64,000 nt of DNA from Doryteuthis pealeii (GCA_023376005.1 CM042139.1:135701715-135765714), one strand, 5' to 3'. Positions 48,191-61,195 are shown, counted from the first letter of the stretch. Notes: a model not told the origin generated them from the sequence alone. Translations and numbers: made by a program.

Positions 48191-48898
48191 TGGATAAAGA
48201 TGGGCTCACACAGACTACTCCTGCACAAGACACTACATGATCAGCGCTCCTACGTCTAAATCAGATTATGAGATCATTGCCAGTGACCTTTCTCATTATC
48301 TGTATCGACACATACTATAAATTGAGATCAGAAAACTAATTTCTGCAAGGTTTAAGACAGCTTAGTTAATATCTATGATTAATCAATTGTCTCTGTAAAA
48401 GTATGTATCGTCAACTGTGTCGTATGAGTAGGTCTCAAACAGTAAAATTTCCATAGAAGCAATAATATATCCTTAACACTTAATCTACATTGGCGCCAGA
48501 TGTAAGGAAGCGCTTAGCAAGCTAATCTCGTAGACCATGGCTAGTGTGTAGAATACACAATATTACAAGATTAAAGTAAGCTTTCTATATAACAATGCTC
48601 TGTATATTGCAAAAAAAATTAATCAGATTTATATAATACCTTCATGTCTGTAATATATATTATTGTACATAATAGCATTTCAAAACAAAATTGCATAGGA
48701 AGTGTGGTCAAGAGGAAACTTAACTCTTAAGGAAAGGAACCAATATGAAGTTTTAACTGCAATATTGTGAACAGATGTCTGAAAACTTGGTATAAAATCT
48801 ACATCACGTCCCGTTGGTTAGAATTCCTATTTCAATGCACTACTTGAAGGTGTTTTTTTCTAAAACTGTTAAGAATATTATTTTTTGTTCTAAGTTTA

Positions 48899-48900
<2 letters not shown>
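48191..48900. other. Nothing recognised
   Basis: AT-rich spacer; no family recognised. Confidence 0.4.

Positions 48901-48956
<56 letters not shown>
48901..48956. repeat. (TA)n array left of palindrome B
   Basis: About 56 bp of AT running directly into the palindrome. Confidence 0.95.
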
Positions 48957-48963
<7 letters not shown>

Positions 48964-49222
48964 AAGGTCCGCAAAATATATTATGTTTTCAGAAAAAATT
49001 GTTTTATTCTTTTTATCTTACATATGCAACATGTGTTTCAGATCTTCTGGTATCTTCTTCAGGCTTTGATTGATAATATGAAAATTTCTTTTTCATATTA
49101 TCAATCAAAGCCTGAAGAAGATACTAGAAGATCTGAAACACGTGTTGCATATGTAAGATAAAAAGAATAAAACAATTTTTTTTTCTGAAAACATAATACA
49201 TTTTGCGGACCTTCTTTTTTTA
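48957..49222. repeat. 266-bp near-perfect palindrome (B)
   Basis: Arms of about 130 bp run from AAAAGAAGGTCCGCAAAATA to the complementary GGACCTTCTTTTTTT, with the centre near 49,086-49,090. Differences are rare (for example CTTCTGGTATC against CTTCTAGTATC). A TA array abuts on the left and another follows about 40 bp to the right (49,262-49,303). Confidence 0.92.
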
Positions 49223-49259
49223 TAAATATTGAATTTTCTCCCGTTGGAACCAGAACAAC

Positions 49260-49261
<2 letters not shown>

Positions 49262-49303
<42 letters not shown>

Positions 49304-49355
49304 GCCTGCTGAATATTTCCCACTCTCTCTCTTTAAATCTCTATCTCTAAATCTG

Positions 49356-49408
<53 letters not shown>

Positions 49409-49432
49409 GAGACATACACATATATATATATC
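49262..49432. repeat. (TA)n, CT spacer, (CA)n(TA)n
   Basis: TA at 49,262-49,303; short CT-rich spacer; CA at about 49,358-49,391, then TA/ACATA to 49,432. Confidence 0.95.
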
Positions 49433-49436
49433 CTCT

Positions 49437-49880
49437 TCATTACCTTGTGCTGACAGTATTGGTTTACATAACTCATTCGCCACCCGTCCCTATCGGTCAT
49501 TGCTCTTGGCATCCAGTATCTTCATAATGGTTAATATCAGTTTTAGGTGGTCGACTAACACTGTTTATATGTAGCTGTACACAGGAGAAGAATAGTTCTT
49601 TTTAACTTCTGCAGTGTCCTGCATGTCTGGTTCTTCTTACTTGGATTATGTGTGTGATAAGGTGTATGTGACCGTCCAGATGCTTTTTTTGCGGGGATGC
49701 TGTTTCCAGGATTTGTTCAGTACAGAATGCAGCATCCCTGAGTAGTTACTGTACTTTTTTTTCCAAGTTTTTTGTTAAAATTCAAAGTGGTACAGCCATA
49801 CAAGAGTACTGATACTGATACATCTTAAAAGAATGCCTATTTTATCTGATCAGAGAGATCAGATTTCCATATTATTGATA
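49437..49880 (-). mobile_element. LINE-P 3' segment (reverse)
   Basis: The reverse complement reads LYGCTTLNFNKKLGKK (usual LYGC.TW.LTKRLEKKL), NPGNSIPAKKASG, PSKKNQTCRTLQKLK and, at the end, TDRDGWRM. The longest LINE-P piece in the window; several stops and shifts. Confidence 0.72.
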
Positions 49881-49980
49881 ATCGCAAGACTTGCATTCCC
49901 TTTATGTATAGTAACATTACTTTCTGTAGATGAAATATTACTAACTAGGTCTGTGAATTGTTAATTTCAGAAGCTTGTCA

Positions 49981-49999
49981 CAGACACACAGACACACAG

Positions 50000-50066
<67 letters not shown>
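49981..50066. repeat. Compound (CAGA)n(CA)n(TA)n microsatellite
   Basis: CAGACACA units, CA, then TA. Confidence 0.95.
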
Positions 50067-50077
<11 letters not shown>

Positions 50078-50082
50078 TGAGA

Positions 50083-50318
50083 CACGTGCTGTAATGCTTA
50101 CCATCGTATGAAATGGATCAAATCCTATAGGACGCCCTCTGCATTTCTCATAGCACTCATACCCTTATGAAAGATATGAATACAACTATTCCCCCGCCAG
50201 CTATGGGAAAATAGTAGGGCAGACTGGGAAACAAGTCTACGGAAAAGAAAACTCTGAATTCAAACCTGTTAAAATCTGCTTAAGAAATTAACCTTGTATC
50301 ACATGTTGCTAGTGGTTG
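50083..50318 (+). mobile_element. SINE-A with internal deletion
   Basis: Head ACGTGCTGTAATGCTTACC and GGATCAAATCC, body CCAGCTATGGGAAAATAG. The GGCTC...GACAACC segment is missing; it resumes at AAGTCTACGG and AACTCTGAATTCAAACC. Ends TGGTTGGTATAATATA, running into TA. Confidence 0.8.
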
Positions 50319-50319
50319 G

Positions 50320-50416
<97 letters not shown>

Positions 50417-50498
50417 GTCTGTATATATTTATATACATATGTTTGTGTGTGTTTGTGTGTATATATATATGTGTGTGTGAGTGTATGCATGTGTGTGG

Positions 50499-50537
<39 letters not shown>

Positions 50538-50560
50538 ATATATATATATATATATATATG
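50319..50560. repeat. Compound (TA)n/(TG)n microsatellite
   Basis: TA to 50,377, TG with interruptions to about 50,500, a second TA to 50,560. Confidence 0.95.
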
Positions 50561-51659
50561 CTTGTGTCTATATGTGTCAATGTATAAGTGTGTATTGTGA
50601 CACAATACGAGTATGTAAACTAGTAGATATAAGCCTTTACAAAATTCTAGATATAATGTGTGAGCGAGCGAAAATATCATTTACTCTGTTTAAAAGAAAA
50701 TAAATTCTATTTCCCAATCTGTTATAGACAGGGAAGAAATAATTTTTTGATCGTATTTAATACTATTTAATACTATCTGAGCGATGATTTTAACTCTCTC
50801 CATTCCACTAGTGGAAATGGCAAACACAAATATGTAACTATATTAACCTATTATTGACGGCACATGACTGTAGTTGTAAGAGTGCTTGCGACCCCTGGAT
50901 TTCGCGCCCCTAAAAAGGACAGCAGTTTAGCCTGTTGCTATGACGACTGACCTTAGATCTACCCGCCACGAGACTATAATCCACACAGTTGGGGCAATTC
51001 TATTGTCGGGAGCAAACGTGCCAGATTTAGTCTTCCATATTTTGCCGTCACTCAAGACGAAGTGACGAAACGGTTTTTGATACTCTGAGAATACAGCGCT
51101 GTCAACAATCACACACTTTCAACTATAGCTAAAGAGAAAAACGTTTTATCGTTGAATGTTGAGCATCTGATTAAAGAAAAGAAGAAATCAGTTGTGAAAA
51201 TGCATACGCCGCTGAAAATACAAAACACTTCATTTTGTTTGAATCTTTATAAGGACTTTGACGAATGTCTGGCATATATAAAAAAGAAAGATAATAATAA
51301 AAAAACAGAAACAGAAAGACATTCATTCTTTCACACCACCAGTGATATCGCAGTGAGTTGAATCTCTCCTTTATTGTATATATGTCTCTGTAAGATTGGT
51401 TACCTTGTTTTGAATCGCTCGTTCGCACATATATGACAAAATAGATACTTATTCAATATCTCCCCGTTGCCCATTCACTATATTTTGTTTGCTTGTTGTT
51501 TTCCTTTTTGTATTACTTTATTGTCTGTATATACGTAAATAAAATTGTTGCTTTCACCGAGGCCTTACCTTATTGTCTTTCGTTGGCTGGCAGACGCGTT
51601 CTGTATCACTCTCTCTTATACATATCGAAGTGTGAGAAGGAGATTTCCCTGTCCCTTGT

Positions 51660-51661
<2 letters not shown>
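50561..51661. other. Nothing recognised
   Basis: The part at 50,870-51,115 is GC-richer with a 61-codon minus-strand frame (no ATG at its start, no known domain). Confidence 0.4.

Positions 51662-51720
<59 letters not shown>
51662..51720. repeat. (TA)n array left of palindrome C
   Basis: About 58 bp of TA. Confidence 0.95.
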
Positions 51721-51725
<5 letters not shown>

Positions 51726-51942
51726 TAATTTGAAAGCAATTACAATGCAAGTAAAAAATAAAAACAAAAAGATATTATTTTTTGTGTCCTATCGATTTCA
51801 AAGTAAAACTTTATCTTCAGAGACGATTTCCGAAAATCGTCTCTGAAGATAAACTTTTACTTTGAAATCGATATGACACAAAAAATAACATCTTTTTGTT
51901 TTTATTTTTTACTTGCATTGTAATTGCTTTCAAATTAATACA
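51721..51942. repeat. 222-bp near-perfect palindrome (C)
   Basis: Arms of about 108 bp run from TGTATTAATTTGAAAGC to GCTTTCAAATTAATACA around GACGATTT-CCG-AAAATCGTC. The right outer end (TGCATTGTAATTGCTTTCAA) resembles the SINE-E 3' end (CGTATTGTAACTGCCTTCAA). Confidence 0.92.
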
Positions 51943-51983
51943 TTATAACATACTTAACAATGCTTCAAGCAAATTACCAATTA

Positions 51984-52030
<47 letters not shown>
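51943..52030 (+). repeat. SINE-E junction motif and (TA)n
   Basis: ACATACTTAACAATGCTTCA then AGCAAATTACC, matching the motif after SINE-E at 41,695-41,735, followed by TA at 51,990-52,028. Confidence 0.7.
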
Positions 52031-52032
<2 letters not shown>

Positions 52033-52122
52033 GTGTATGGTGGCACTAGTATACTAGAAAAAGTAATAGTAATCCAACGTACAGTGTTATTAGAAGAGTG
52101 CTCAATATCTGTGATAGAGCGT

Positions 52123-52171
<49 letters not shown>
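52123..52171. repeat. (TA)n microsatellite
   Basis: About 48 bp of TA. Confidence 0.95.
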
Positions 52172-52174
<3 letters not shown>

Positions 52175-53009
52175 GGTATCTCTTGCTTTTATATTTTTTA
52201 TTATTATTATCGTTACGCCAGCGCCTTTGTCGTAATTAACGATTGCGTGCACGTAACAGTATGTATGTATATATGTGCATGCGGGTCTGTGTGTGTATGT
52301 TAGTGTGTGTGTATTGTGTTTGTTGTCTACAGAAATCATCATAACTATTTCCGAAGTAATTCATGTTACATGGCTTGGTGAATGAATGGAAGTGATTTTT
52401 CTTCAAAGACGGATTTACATTAAATTAGAGTGATGGTGATGCTATTAAATGTTTAGTGGCTTCTTTAGATCTCCCAATTACTTCCGTCAATCTCTGGATG
52501 TTACTATGGAATTCTCATAAGGAAATAGAGGTAACTGATCATAATACCGAAATTTATAAGCACCGTGTTTTACAGAATGTATAAAACATATACAAATAGT
52601 TTGACAATCTTGATGCGTATATGCATCACACATGAATACACATAGCTACAAAACACAGTCTTATATCAATGTGCAAAGTTATACCCACATATGTATATAT
52701 AATAATATACTATTTCCCTAATATGTTTCATATTTCCATCTTATCAAATATATTTTTGTTCTACATCCTTCAAATTTAATGGTTCTGAATTTGATTTGAA
52801 CCAAGAAAAGGTTTAGATAATTTAAAAAGTTCTATGAATATTCATTTATTTCAAATTATTCTTGAAATGCATATAAACCTTATACTGCAAGGCGTTAGAT
52901 CAAAATAAATCAGGATTGATTTTTTACGACAGAATCTTAAGGCAAAAAAAATAAAATTAATGAATTCTATTTAAAGATAAAACTTGACATACATATGTAG
53001 CTTGGTTTA
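52172..53009. other. Nothing recognised
   Basis: AT-rich spacer; no family recognised. Confidence 0.4.
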
Positions 53010-53215
53010 TATAATGCCAAAAACCACCATTGTAAAAGAACAGAAGTGGTACAATTTAGCCCATAGCTGGGGGATAAGTGGTGTTTATATCTTTCCCAAG
53101 GTACTAGTCAGAAAGTAAACGTAATTGCACGACTGGGATTCGAACTTTCTTACTATCATGTAACCACCCATCACGTTAACTATGATGCCGTGAGGAATAA
53201 CCTGTTGATGTAATG
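53010..53215 (-). mobile_element. SINE-B (reverse)
   Basis: Keeps the best B box of the family: plus strand GCACGACTGGGATTCGAACT (reverse AGTTCGAATCCCAGTCG). Also CCCATAGCTGGGGGATAAG and ATCTTTCCCAAGG. Confidence 0.75.
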
Positions 53216-53349
53216 GACTCAACTGATGTATTTAAAAGATTTTTGAATACATAGACGCGAAGAGAATACTTTAGTTAACAAAAGCTAACGATAACTTGAA
53301 GTTACTAAACCTTGTCTGGTATGTCCTTGTATGTTAGCAGTATTACAGT

Positions 53350-53505
53350 AGAGAGTGAATATGACACAAAGTAAAATTTTAACAATTTTCCTTCTGTTAG
53401 ATTGGTTGCCAAACCAAGGCTAGAAAGCGCAGTCTCCCCTATTAATTACCCATCGGGAGAGATCAGATGATTTGATTGCTTTCACAATGGCATTAGCACG
53501 AAGTG
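53350..53505 (-). mobile_element. SINE-A, head-less (reverse)
   Basis: Plus-strand ATATGACACAAAG, TTTTCCTTCTGTTAGATTGG, TTGCCAAACCAAGGC, ATTACCCATCGGGAGAG and GGCATTAGCACGAAGTGAAA. Confidence 0.72.
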
Positions 53506-53694
53506 AAACATGGTTTTATTCGGGTTGCTGTTTCCATTACTAAAATGATAGTCGTCACGCTAATTCTACCTTCCTATATATTTCCTAATAAGACCGTGCG
53601 GAGAAGACACTTAAATCTCAGAATATACACAATTGTTACAGAATATTATTTTCAAAATTCACCTCCTCCAACAATACAGGAAGTCTCATCACAT

Positions 53695-53748
53695 ACATAT
53701 ATACATACATACATACATACATACATATCTATCTATCTATCTATCTAT

Positions 53749-53790
<42 letters not shown>
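53695..53790. repeat. (ACAT)n(ATCT)n(TA)n compound array
   Basis: Three successive repeat types in ~95 bp. Confidence 0.95.
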
Positions 53791-53794
<4 letters not shown>

Positions 53795-53989
53795 ATTGAA
53801 TTATAAATTTAGAGGGTATTTAATTTTACATCCAAAAAACGGAATAGGAAATGTTAATTATAATGCTTTACAATGTTTAAATCGAAACATAAATATTATT
53901 GCGGATTTCTTTCATAGACGAAAATAGTTTTCGCAAGTCATCTAGTAATTTAAAATGTAGTTTTATTTTGAGGGTTGAGTTATATCGTA

Positions 53990-53992
<3 letters not shown>

Positions 53993-54043
<51 letters not shown>

Positions 54044-54087
54044 GTAGTAGTAGTAGTAGTAGTAGTAGTAATCTTCTTCTTTTTCTT
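53993..54087. repeat. (ATT)n(AGT)n(CTT)n compound array
   Basis: Trinucleotide array of the same composition as that beside the LINE-R fragment at 36.2 kb. No LINE-R coding trace adjoins it. Confidence 0.95.
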
Positions 54088-55000
54088 CTTCTTCTCAGCT
54101 TACTTCATAACGCTTTTTCCTGAAAACATTTAGTACAGACACTTAAACACATTCTCTGTCTTCTGAAGATGAATGTGTTGCTAATAGTTGCTTTAAAACG
54201 GCTAGAAATCCTAATCGAATTCCCTCTTTTCTTGTTTACTTTCTGGTTTACCTTGTTATTCTAAACAATTCTGAGGTTATTATGTTGTTATTTCTTCCTC
54301 ATCATCGTCCGTACCTTTACCTGAACTACATGTTGATTGTCAGACGCTAGTTTCATTAGCGTACAAAGAGACGACCAAGATTTGCAATGTATTATTTATC
54401 AGCTTTTAGAAACCTGGTGCCATTCAGTGGACATTTGCGAGACGCAATTGATCTAAACGTTTAACATTCAATAATGTCGGCAACACGGTTCTTTTGAGGT
54501 GGGCAACTGTCGGAAACTTGATAAAAAAAAAGACCTGGCACTAGTACAACGCAATTGACAATCTGTCTTGCCATTCAGAAGCTTTGGTACGGAGAGTGTG
54601 ATTGTCAATTCATTTATTACTTGTCAAATGCAAGTAAGTTGTAATATTTTCGTTGAAATAGTTGGCAGGACAAGCGCCAATTCTCCGCGGGCTTTCCAAT
54701 AGAAGGAGGAGGAGGAGGGGGAGGCGGAGGTGTTGGATAGAAAACAGACTTCTTTACCAAACGAGTTTATTTCTTTTCTTTTCTTTCTTTCGTTAAAGCC
54801 GGTTCTAATATCAGTCAGGAAATTGAGGTGGGACTAATGTTTTATTTTCTGCTTTAACCCAAAAGTTTTGGACCAAAGAACGGAAAGGTGCTAGGTGATT
54901 TTGAATAATAACACGTTTGGTGATTTGAAAACAGCTAAACTTGGCGAAACTAAACGGAAAAACCGAAAACATACTGCTTTGTTAAGCGGTTTGTCACGCA
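54088..55000. other. Spacer with GGA-rich tract at 54,703-54,731
   Basis: The GGAGG-repeated tract could form a G-quadruplex; nothing else is recognised. Confidence 0.5.
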
Positions 55001-55423
<423 letters not shown>

Positions 55424-56019
55424 TAGTCTGAAAAGAATTAATGAATGGGATGTTATTTTTTGAGAGTGCAAAGCGTGTCAAAAACTACACAAATGGATGC
55501 ACATGTGTAAAAAAACACACCTTTAGAATCAGGTCTGTAGGCTACAAAACACACACACTGCATCCTTTGCCTGTCACAAGATTAGAAACAATATTATTCT
55601 TTGAATCAGGAATCATACAATGGTAATTTCCCAGAAGATGGCCCCTGCAGATAACCTTCTTTGTCACAGATTCTTTTTTATCAATTCTTAATAGCAAATC
55701 AGTAGGTAAGGGGTGAAAATAAAGAATGGAAATGTCTAATTTTGAATGTCTTTAAAAAATATATGGAATCAGAAAAGAAGGATTAAAAATGTAAAAATGA
55801 TAACAATGTTTTCGTAATCCAAATAAAAAATGTCAAGAGTTGTCGTGGCACCAAGATAAACAGTGCCATTATTCGCTGATCTCATTAAAATTATTTCTTT
55901 GAGTTTTCTATATTTAATGTGGGAGGATTATTTTCACGTCAAGAAACACATCTTTTTAAAAAAAATTCTTGTCGAAATAAGAATATGCTTACTTGATACC
56001 TGTGGTACATTTATGTAAC
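55424..56019. other. Nothing recognised
   Basis: Plus-strand frame 55,441-55,626 lacks a known domain. Confidence 0.4.
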
Positions 56020-56230
56020 GACCCGAGTTGAAATCCCGAATGAGGATGCTGGCATTTCACATAGAACTAATACCTTTTCCAATTGTATTGATTTAATAGT
56101 GGATAAATAGTAGTACAGATTGGGCTCTTTAACGTTGGTATGACAATTGGTTAAAGAGAAGGAAATCCCTGAATTCAAACCTTTTAAACCAGGTTTTAAA
56201 AATTGACCTTGTAGAGGGGTTGGTAAATAC
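56020..56230 (+). mobile_element. SINE-A copy
   Basis: B box GAGTTGAAATCCCG, GCATTTCACATAGAACTAATA, GGGCTCTTTAACGTTGG, CCTGAATTCAAACC and the end GGGGTTGGTAAATACT; A box not recognised. Confidence 0.78.
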
Positions 56231-57300
56231 TATAACTGCAAATGATTTGTATTAAGAATAGTTATTTGAAATTAGAATTGTTAACTATGGATTATTATTA
56301 GTAATTTGAAACAATATAATTGAGTGCTAACAAATGACTATTATCAAACATGAGATTATTATGATTAGATAGGAATACATAAATCAATACGACTGTGTGC
56401 AAATTATATTTTATTATATAGGCAAACTTGAAATTATACAACTGTGTGTAAATTATTTTTATTGAGAATAGTTACGTGAAGTTATAATTGTTTAATAAGA
56501 TTTAAATTAGTCACTTGAAAGTGTGCAAACAAATTACAACTATTATATAGAGATTATAACTTAAAACTATTGATGTATTAGTATTAGATATTGAATTGAA
56601 ATCATACAGATGCATCCAAATTAGTTGTATCAAATAGGGATATTTGATATCTTATAGCTATCTGCAAAAATCCTTTTACGAAACAACTACACAAAAATCT
56701 CTATATTAATACTTGTGTTCCTTAATTGTACAAGCGTTATCATATTGCAAACCCCTCTGTGTAAACATGAGACCGTCCAAATCTTCCAAGATTAAATGGA
56801 AAAATATAAATGCTGATTATCTGGTGTCGCTTATCCGCTTACGTCTTATGAGTGTCGTCGCCTCAGCTAAATAATGGACCATTCCATGTTTGTTATAAAC
56901 TAAGTAAGGGAAGAAAAGGGACATGCTGCACAGAAAAAGGAAAGAAAGAGAACATGGTAAAGATAGAGAGACGGGGTGAATGCACGGAAGCGATAACGCT
57001 AATCTGTTTCAATCGACCACAATGAAAAGATAAAAAGAAGGGAAAAAAAAAGGAAAAAATAGTGACAGAGAATTAAATCAAAATTATTATACGTTTTACA
57101 TATTGAAATATTTGCAATAGCTCTTAAGTAAAGATATAAAATGCTGTAATAATTACAATTTCCTATTGTGATATATCCACATGTCCAGCTAGTACAAATA
57201 TAAATGTACTGTAAATGCAATTCCCTAATCCGTTGGCATAACATAAGCCTAGATAAGTTGACATGCCGTTAAAATTGATCAATCAATCAATAAAACTACA
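56231..57300 (-). repeat. Element D, long copy (reverse)
   Basis: The right end (57,255-57,297) is TTGACATGCCGTTAAAA then GATCAATCAATCAAT, the reverse of the element D opening. GCAATTCCCTAATCCGTTGG lies at about 57,217. Interior GTGTGTAAATTATTTTTATT, GAGAATAGTTACGTGAAG and AACAACTACACAAAAATC mirror the blocks at 10.6-13.9 kb. Confidence 0.6.
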
Positions 57301-58516
57301 ATGATATTTTGTAGACGATTAACTTGAAGTATTTTCAATTCTACGATATCTAAAAATATAATTTATATGGAAGAAATATTTACTCAATTTCTGTCATAAA
57401 TCAGTCACTAATGACACTTTTCTCGCCTAAGAATTATCACTTACGATCAAAAGATTTTCAACTGGAGACATATCTTAGTGGGTCATGTCAAAACCTAATA
57501 TTGTCAGGTTACAAAAATTGTTTAACCTTTTTTTCTGTTATGATAAGATGCATTATCTTGCATAATGATAGTCCCAGTGACAGAAGATGCGTCCAGAGAA
57601 GTAACAATAATGTAATATGTGACACAAGATCGCAAGTATGAGGCATCACCCGAGGATGAAACTCGCTATTCAGTAGGAATGAATCTGCGAGATTAGCTTG
57701 CTATTATATCTCGATGGGACTCCCTCCCCAAACTGTACGTATAGAATAACTCTAGACATAACAACATGTAAAATGTATTCAATTGTAAGAAATGCCTATC
57801 GAATATCATTTACATAGAAGACATATTTACTCAAAAACATAGACTGGAGATATCGTTATGTAATATTTCCCATGCTATTACGTTTAGCAGGGTAATATCA
57901 ACTATACATTATTAGTATGCTTTCGTGTGTACACGCGTATATTTTACTAAATACTTATAGTTTATTTATAAGCAAGATAAAATACAGTTCCCTTCAAATA
58001 ATAAACCTATATGTTTCCTGTATCTGGGGAATCGTCCCTACTTTCCGGTCTATCAGCAAAGCTCAATAGATCTCCATATATTTCTAATTAAATCCTACTC
58101 GCGTTCAGTGTCAGTAGCTTCACTTAAAATCCGATTAAAAGGTTAAAGAGCTGCGACCAAAGCTTGTGTAGATTCAATTGTTTCAATGGAGAAAATCAAT
58201 AGTATATAATTATCTTTATGATGATTAAACAGATCAGATAAATATAACTCCGAAAAACATACATGTAGGTAAGAGCTAATTGTTTCACGAACATATGAAA
58301 TAGTTGAAATCGTCCACAAAACACACGTTGTGAAAATTAGGGCTCGGTAAACAAATTATGATAAGTATAGATTTATGTCAGCAAAAGTTGCGAGGTGACA
58401 AATACTTAGGGTAGAGAGCACTTGATTAATTAGTGCGAACTTACAGGATTAATTAGCCGTTGGTGATTCAGCCAAAACCGGGAGGCTAAATCTACATGAA
58501 AACAACACGCATTTAA

Positions 58517-58520
<4 letters not shown>
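57301..58520. other. Nothing recognised
   Basis: Includes an ATG-initiated 76-codon plus-strand frame (57,411-57,641) with no domain, promoter or splice support. Confidence 0.4.

Positions 58521-58597
<77 letters not shown>
58521..58597. repeat. (GA)n microsatellite, pure
   Basis: About 77 bp of uninterrupted GA, capable of triplex (H-DNA). Confidence 0.97.
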
Positions 58598-58601
<4 letters not shown>

Positions 58602-58704
58602 ACAATTGGACAAAGTATTCCGGCTCACCAGGGTCCCTACTGAGATAACTCTCCCCTACCATAACCCTGTGTTAACTCGGATGAAATATTGCAAACTGCA
58701 TTAA

Positions 58705-58711
58705 CACACAC

Positions 58712-58797
<86 letters not shown>
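58705..58797. repeat. Compound (CA)n(TA)n microsatellite
   Basis: CA to 58,746, then TA. Confidence 0.95.
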
Positions 58798-58798
<1 letters not shown>

Positions 58799-59798
58799 TG
58801 GTTAAGCTCGCTTGAGAGTCGGAGGCATTTTCTACTCTGTGTTTTAATAAATCCTTTGTTAATTTTATAACAGACCTGGTCTCGCATGATCATTCCTATC
58901 CTCAATATAATTTATCTGTATGTTAAAAACTTAACAATATATTCAAACAAATTACACGGAATACAACAAAATCTAGATTATTTGATAATTGTTTTCTTTT
59001 CTTTTCAGTTCGTCTAATGACCTTTTTGATATTACCATCAGTAAAAAGGTTTTATGAAAAATCTTTACAACACTTGATGAAAAGAATGATAATCTATTTC
59101 AAACACCCTTGATAATGGTTCAAAGTAAAATGTATTTGGAATTATTCTTTTTTTTAATGATTTCCGTTCATGATTATAATACAAAATAAATCATTAGGGA
59201 GATTGAAATAATAAGAAATAAAAGAAATAATCTGAAGTCTGTTGTATTCAATGAAATTTGTTTGAATTAAAATATGCTGCCTATGTACACTTATATATAC
59301 TAGCAAAACAAAAACACCCTCTGTTTTGTATAAATGTTAATTTTTGCCGCGCTCTTTCGTAAAATATTCAAAAAAGATATTTAAAAAAACATAAAATAGA
59401 TTTGTTGTCAAAATTCAAATAAGTTTCTAACAGTTAAATTAAATTAGTTCAAATATTTAAGGTTTTTCTATTGGCTGGTATCAAAAACGTCTATTTTGAT
59501 TATTGTCTATCGTAAAACCAAATCTTCCTACTGAAGATAATCAACACAAAACGTTTTTTTCCACCTTTTAGTAATATATTAATTATTAATTAAAAGAAGA
59601 TTGTGACTATTTCTTGTCTGCAAATAATTTCTCTTAAAACTCTATATATTAGATAACTTTAGATGTATCTTAAAATAAAACAAATTATATGTAAATCAAT
59701 AAGACCTTAAATTAAATACTCATTGATAACCTTAAAATCCCGAGGGTATTCTGACGAGACCAGTGAGGTAGTTTTCTTACAAACAGACTCCGAATCTC
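58798..59798. other. Nothing recognised
   Basis: AT-rich spacer; no family recognised. Confidence 0.4.
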
Positions 59799-59860
<62 letters not shown>

Positions 59861-59895
59861 CCATCATGGAAAAACTTGAAACTATTCACCTACAC

Positions 59896-59930
<35 letters not shown>

Positions 59931-59960
59931 CATATATTTATAATATATATATATATATTA
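59799..59960. repeat. (TA)n and (CA)n(TA)n arrays
   Basis: TA with a slip at 59,799-59,854, then CA at 59,892-59,931 and TA. Confidence 0.95.
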
Positions 59961-60014
59961 TAATCTTTAGAAGCTTTGATATTAAATGATGGGCTAGTCA
60001 CCCTTTGATTGAAA

Positions 60015-60017
<3 letters not shown>

Positions 60018-60060
<43 letters not shown>

Positions 60061-60697
60061 ATTTAAAAAAAATCATTTTTATAGTTAGAAGCATTAATTA
60101 AAATGTAATAATATATTTTTGAAGGCGAAATAATGCAAATTTATGTTTAAAAACATATTTATTTAATTTTTTTTCTTTTTTCTTTTGTTCCCTTAATATT
60201 TTCAGGCTATGCCTATCTTCAGAGAGTTGAAAATTTTTTTTTTTAATAAATTTCATCTGTATTTGTTAAACTCAACTGTGATGTTAATCCGTTGAATGTT
60301 TTAATGTAAATGCAAACGTTCGGCAGAGATTGAAAGTTCTGCTCGGCAAAGATAGTGAAAATCCGTTAGATCCCGTGCGGCGTCTTGTTTCGCGGGTGTT
60401 TTGAAAATCATTTCATATATAAATATATATATATATTTTTTAATACTATAAAAATAATGAGGTCCTGTTCGGGGATATTGAAATAAATATTTTTTTTAAA
60501 ATCATTTTTATAGTGAGTTAGAAGCATTAATCCAATTGTAATAATATATTATTACATTTTAATTAATGCTTCTAACTCACTATAAAAATGATTTAAAAAA
60601 AAATCTTTATTTCAATATCCCCTAGCAGGGAACAAAAAAAAATGTAAAAAAATTAAATAAATATGTTTTTAAACATAAATTTGCATTATTTCGCCTT

Positions 60698-60744
<47 letters not shown>
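60018..60744. repeat. Nested inverted repeat (D) between TA arrays
   Basis: TA arrays bound it (60,018-60,056 and 60,702-60,744). Outer arms 60,121-60,192 and 60,629-60,701 are inverse copies from GAAGGCGAAATAATGCAAAT. Inner arms about 60,466-60,545 and 60,547-60,627 are inverse copies from CGGGGATATTGAAATAAA. The inner arm sequence also occurs as a third, direct copy at 60,058-60,120. An unmatched 260-bp segment lies at 60,193-60,455. Confidence 0.85.
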
Positions 60745-60748
<4 letters not shown>

Positions 60749-61195
60749 CTTTTTGCTAGAAGGCAATTACAATGCGCATATCGCATGAATTCGATAATTA
60801 TAGAAGATAATAATGACAAAAGAATTTCGCAAAGAATTACTCGGCGTGTAGAATATCGTACAGACTGTTTCAACTTCATCAAGTCTCATCAGCGATATAT
60901 ACTAACCATTTCCCTCCGACAGAAATCGAAACCGGGACTTCAGCAGGATAGTTAGAAACTATAGTGTTTCGGCCACGATACAGCACTGAGAAATTCCTGC
61001 GAAATTAACCTGTCAATGATACTGAGACATCTCTACCATATGAGGCAAGAGGGCGCTGAGTGAACCATAACAAACAAATCCGGAGCCTTATGCTCTACAA
61101 GCGAAGGAAATAAGATTTTTGGATGTTTGTTCATTTTTTTAGAAGCATTGTTGAATAATGTATATATATTAATTTTTATATTTTTGCTTGATATA
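60745..61195 (-). mobile_element. SINE-E (reverse)
   Basis: The reverse complement ends TGTAATTGCCTTCTAGCAAA at the TA array. It carries CGGTTTCGATTTCTGTCGG (B-box region, about 60,925-60,945), GGAGGGAAATGG, ACTTGATGAAGTTGAAAC and, at its other end, ATTCAACAATGCTTCTAA. Collinear with 41,280-41,690 but with about 100 bp more between start motif and head. Confidence 0.75.
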
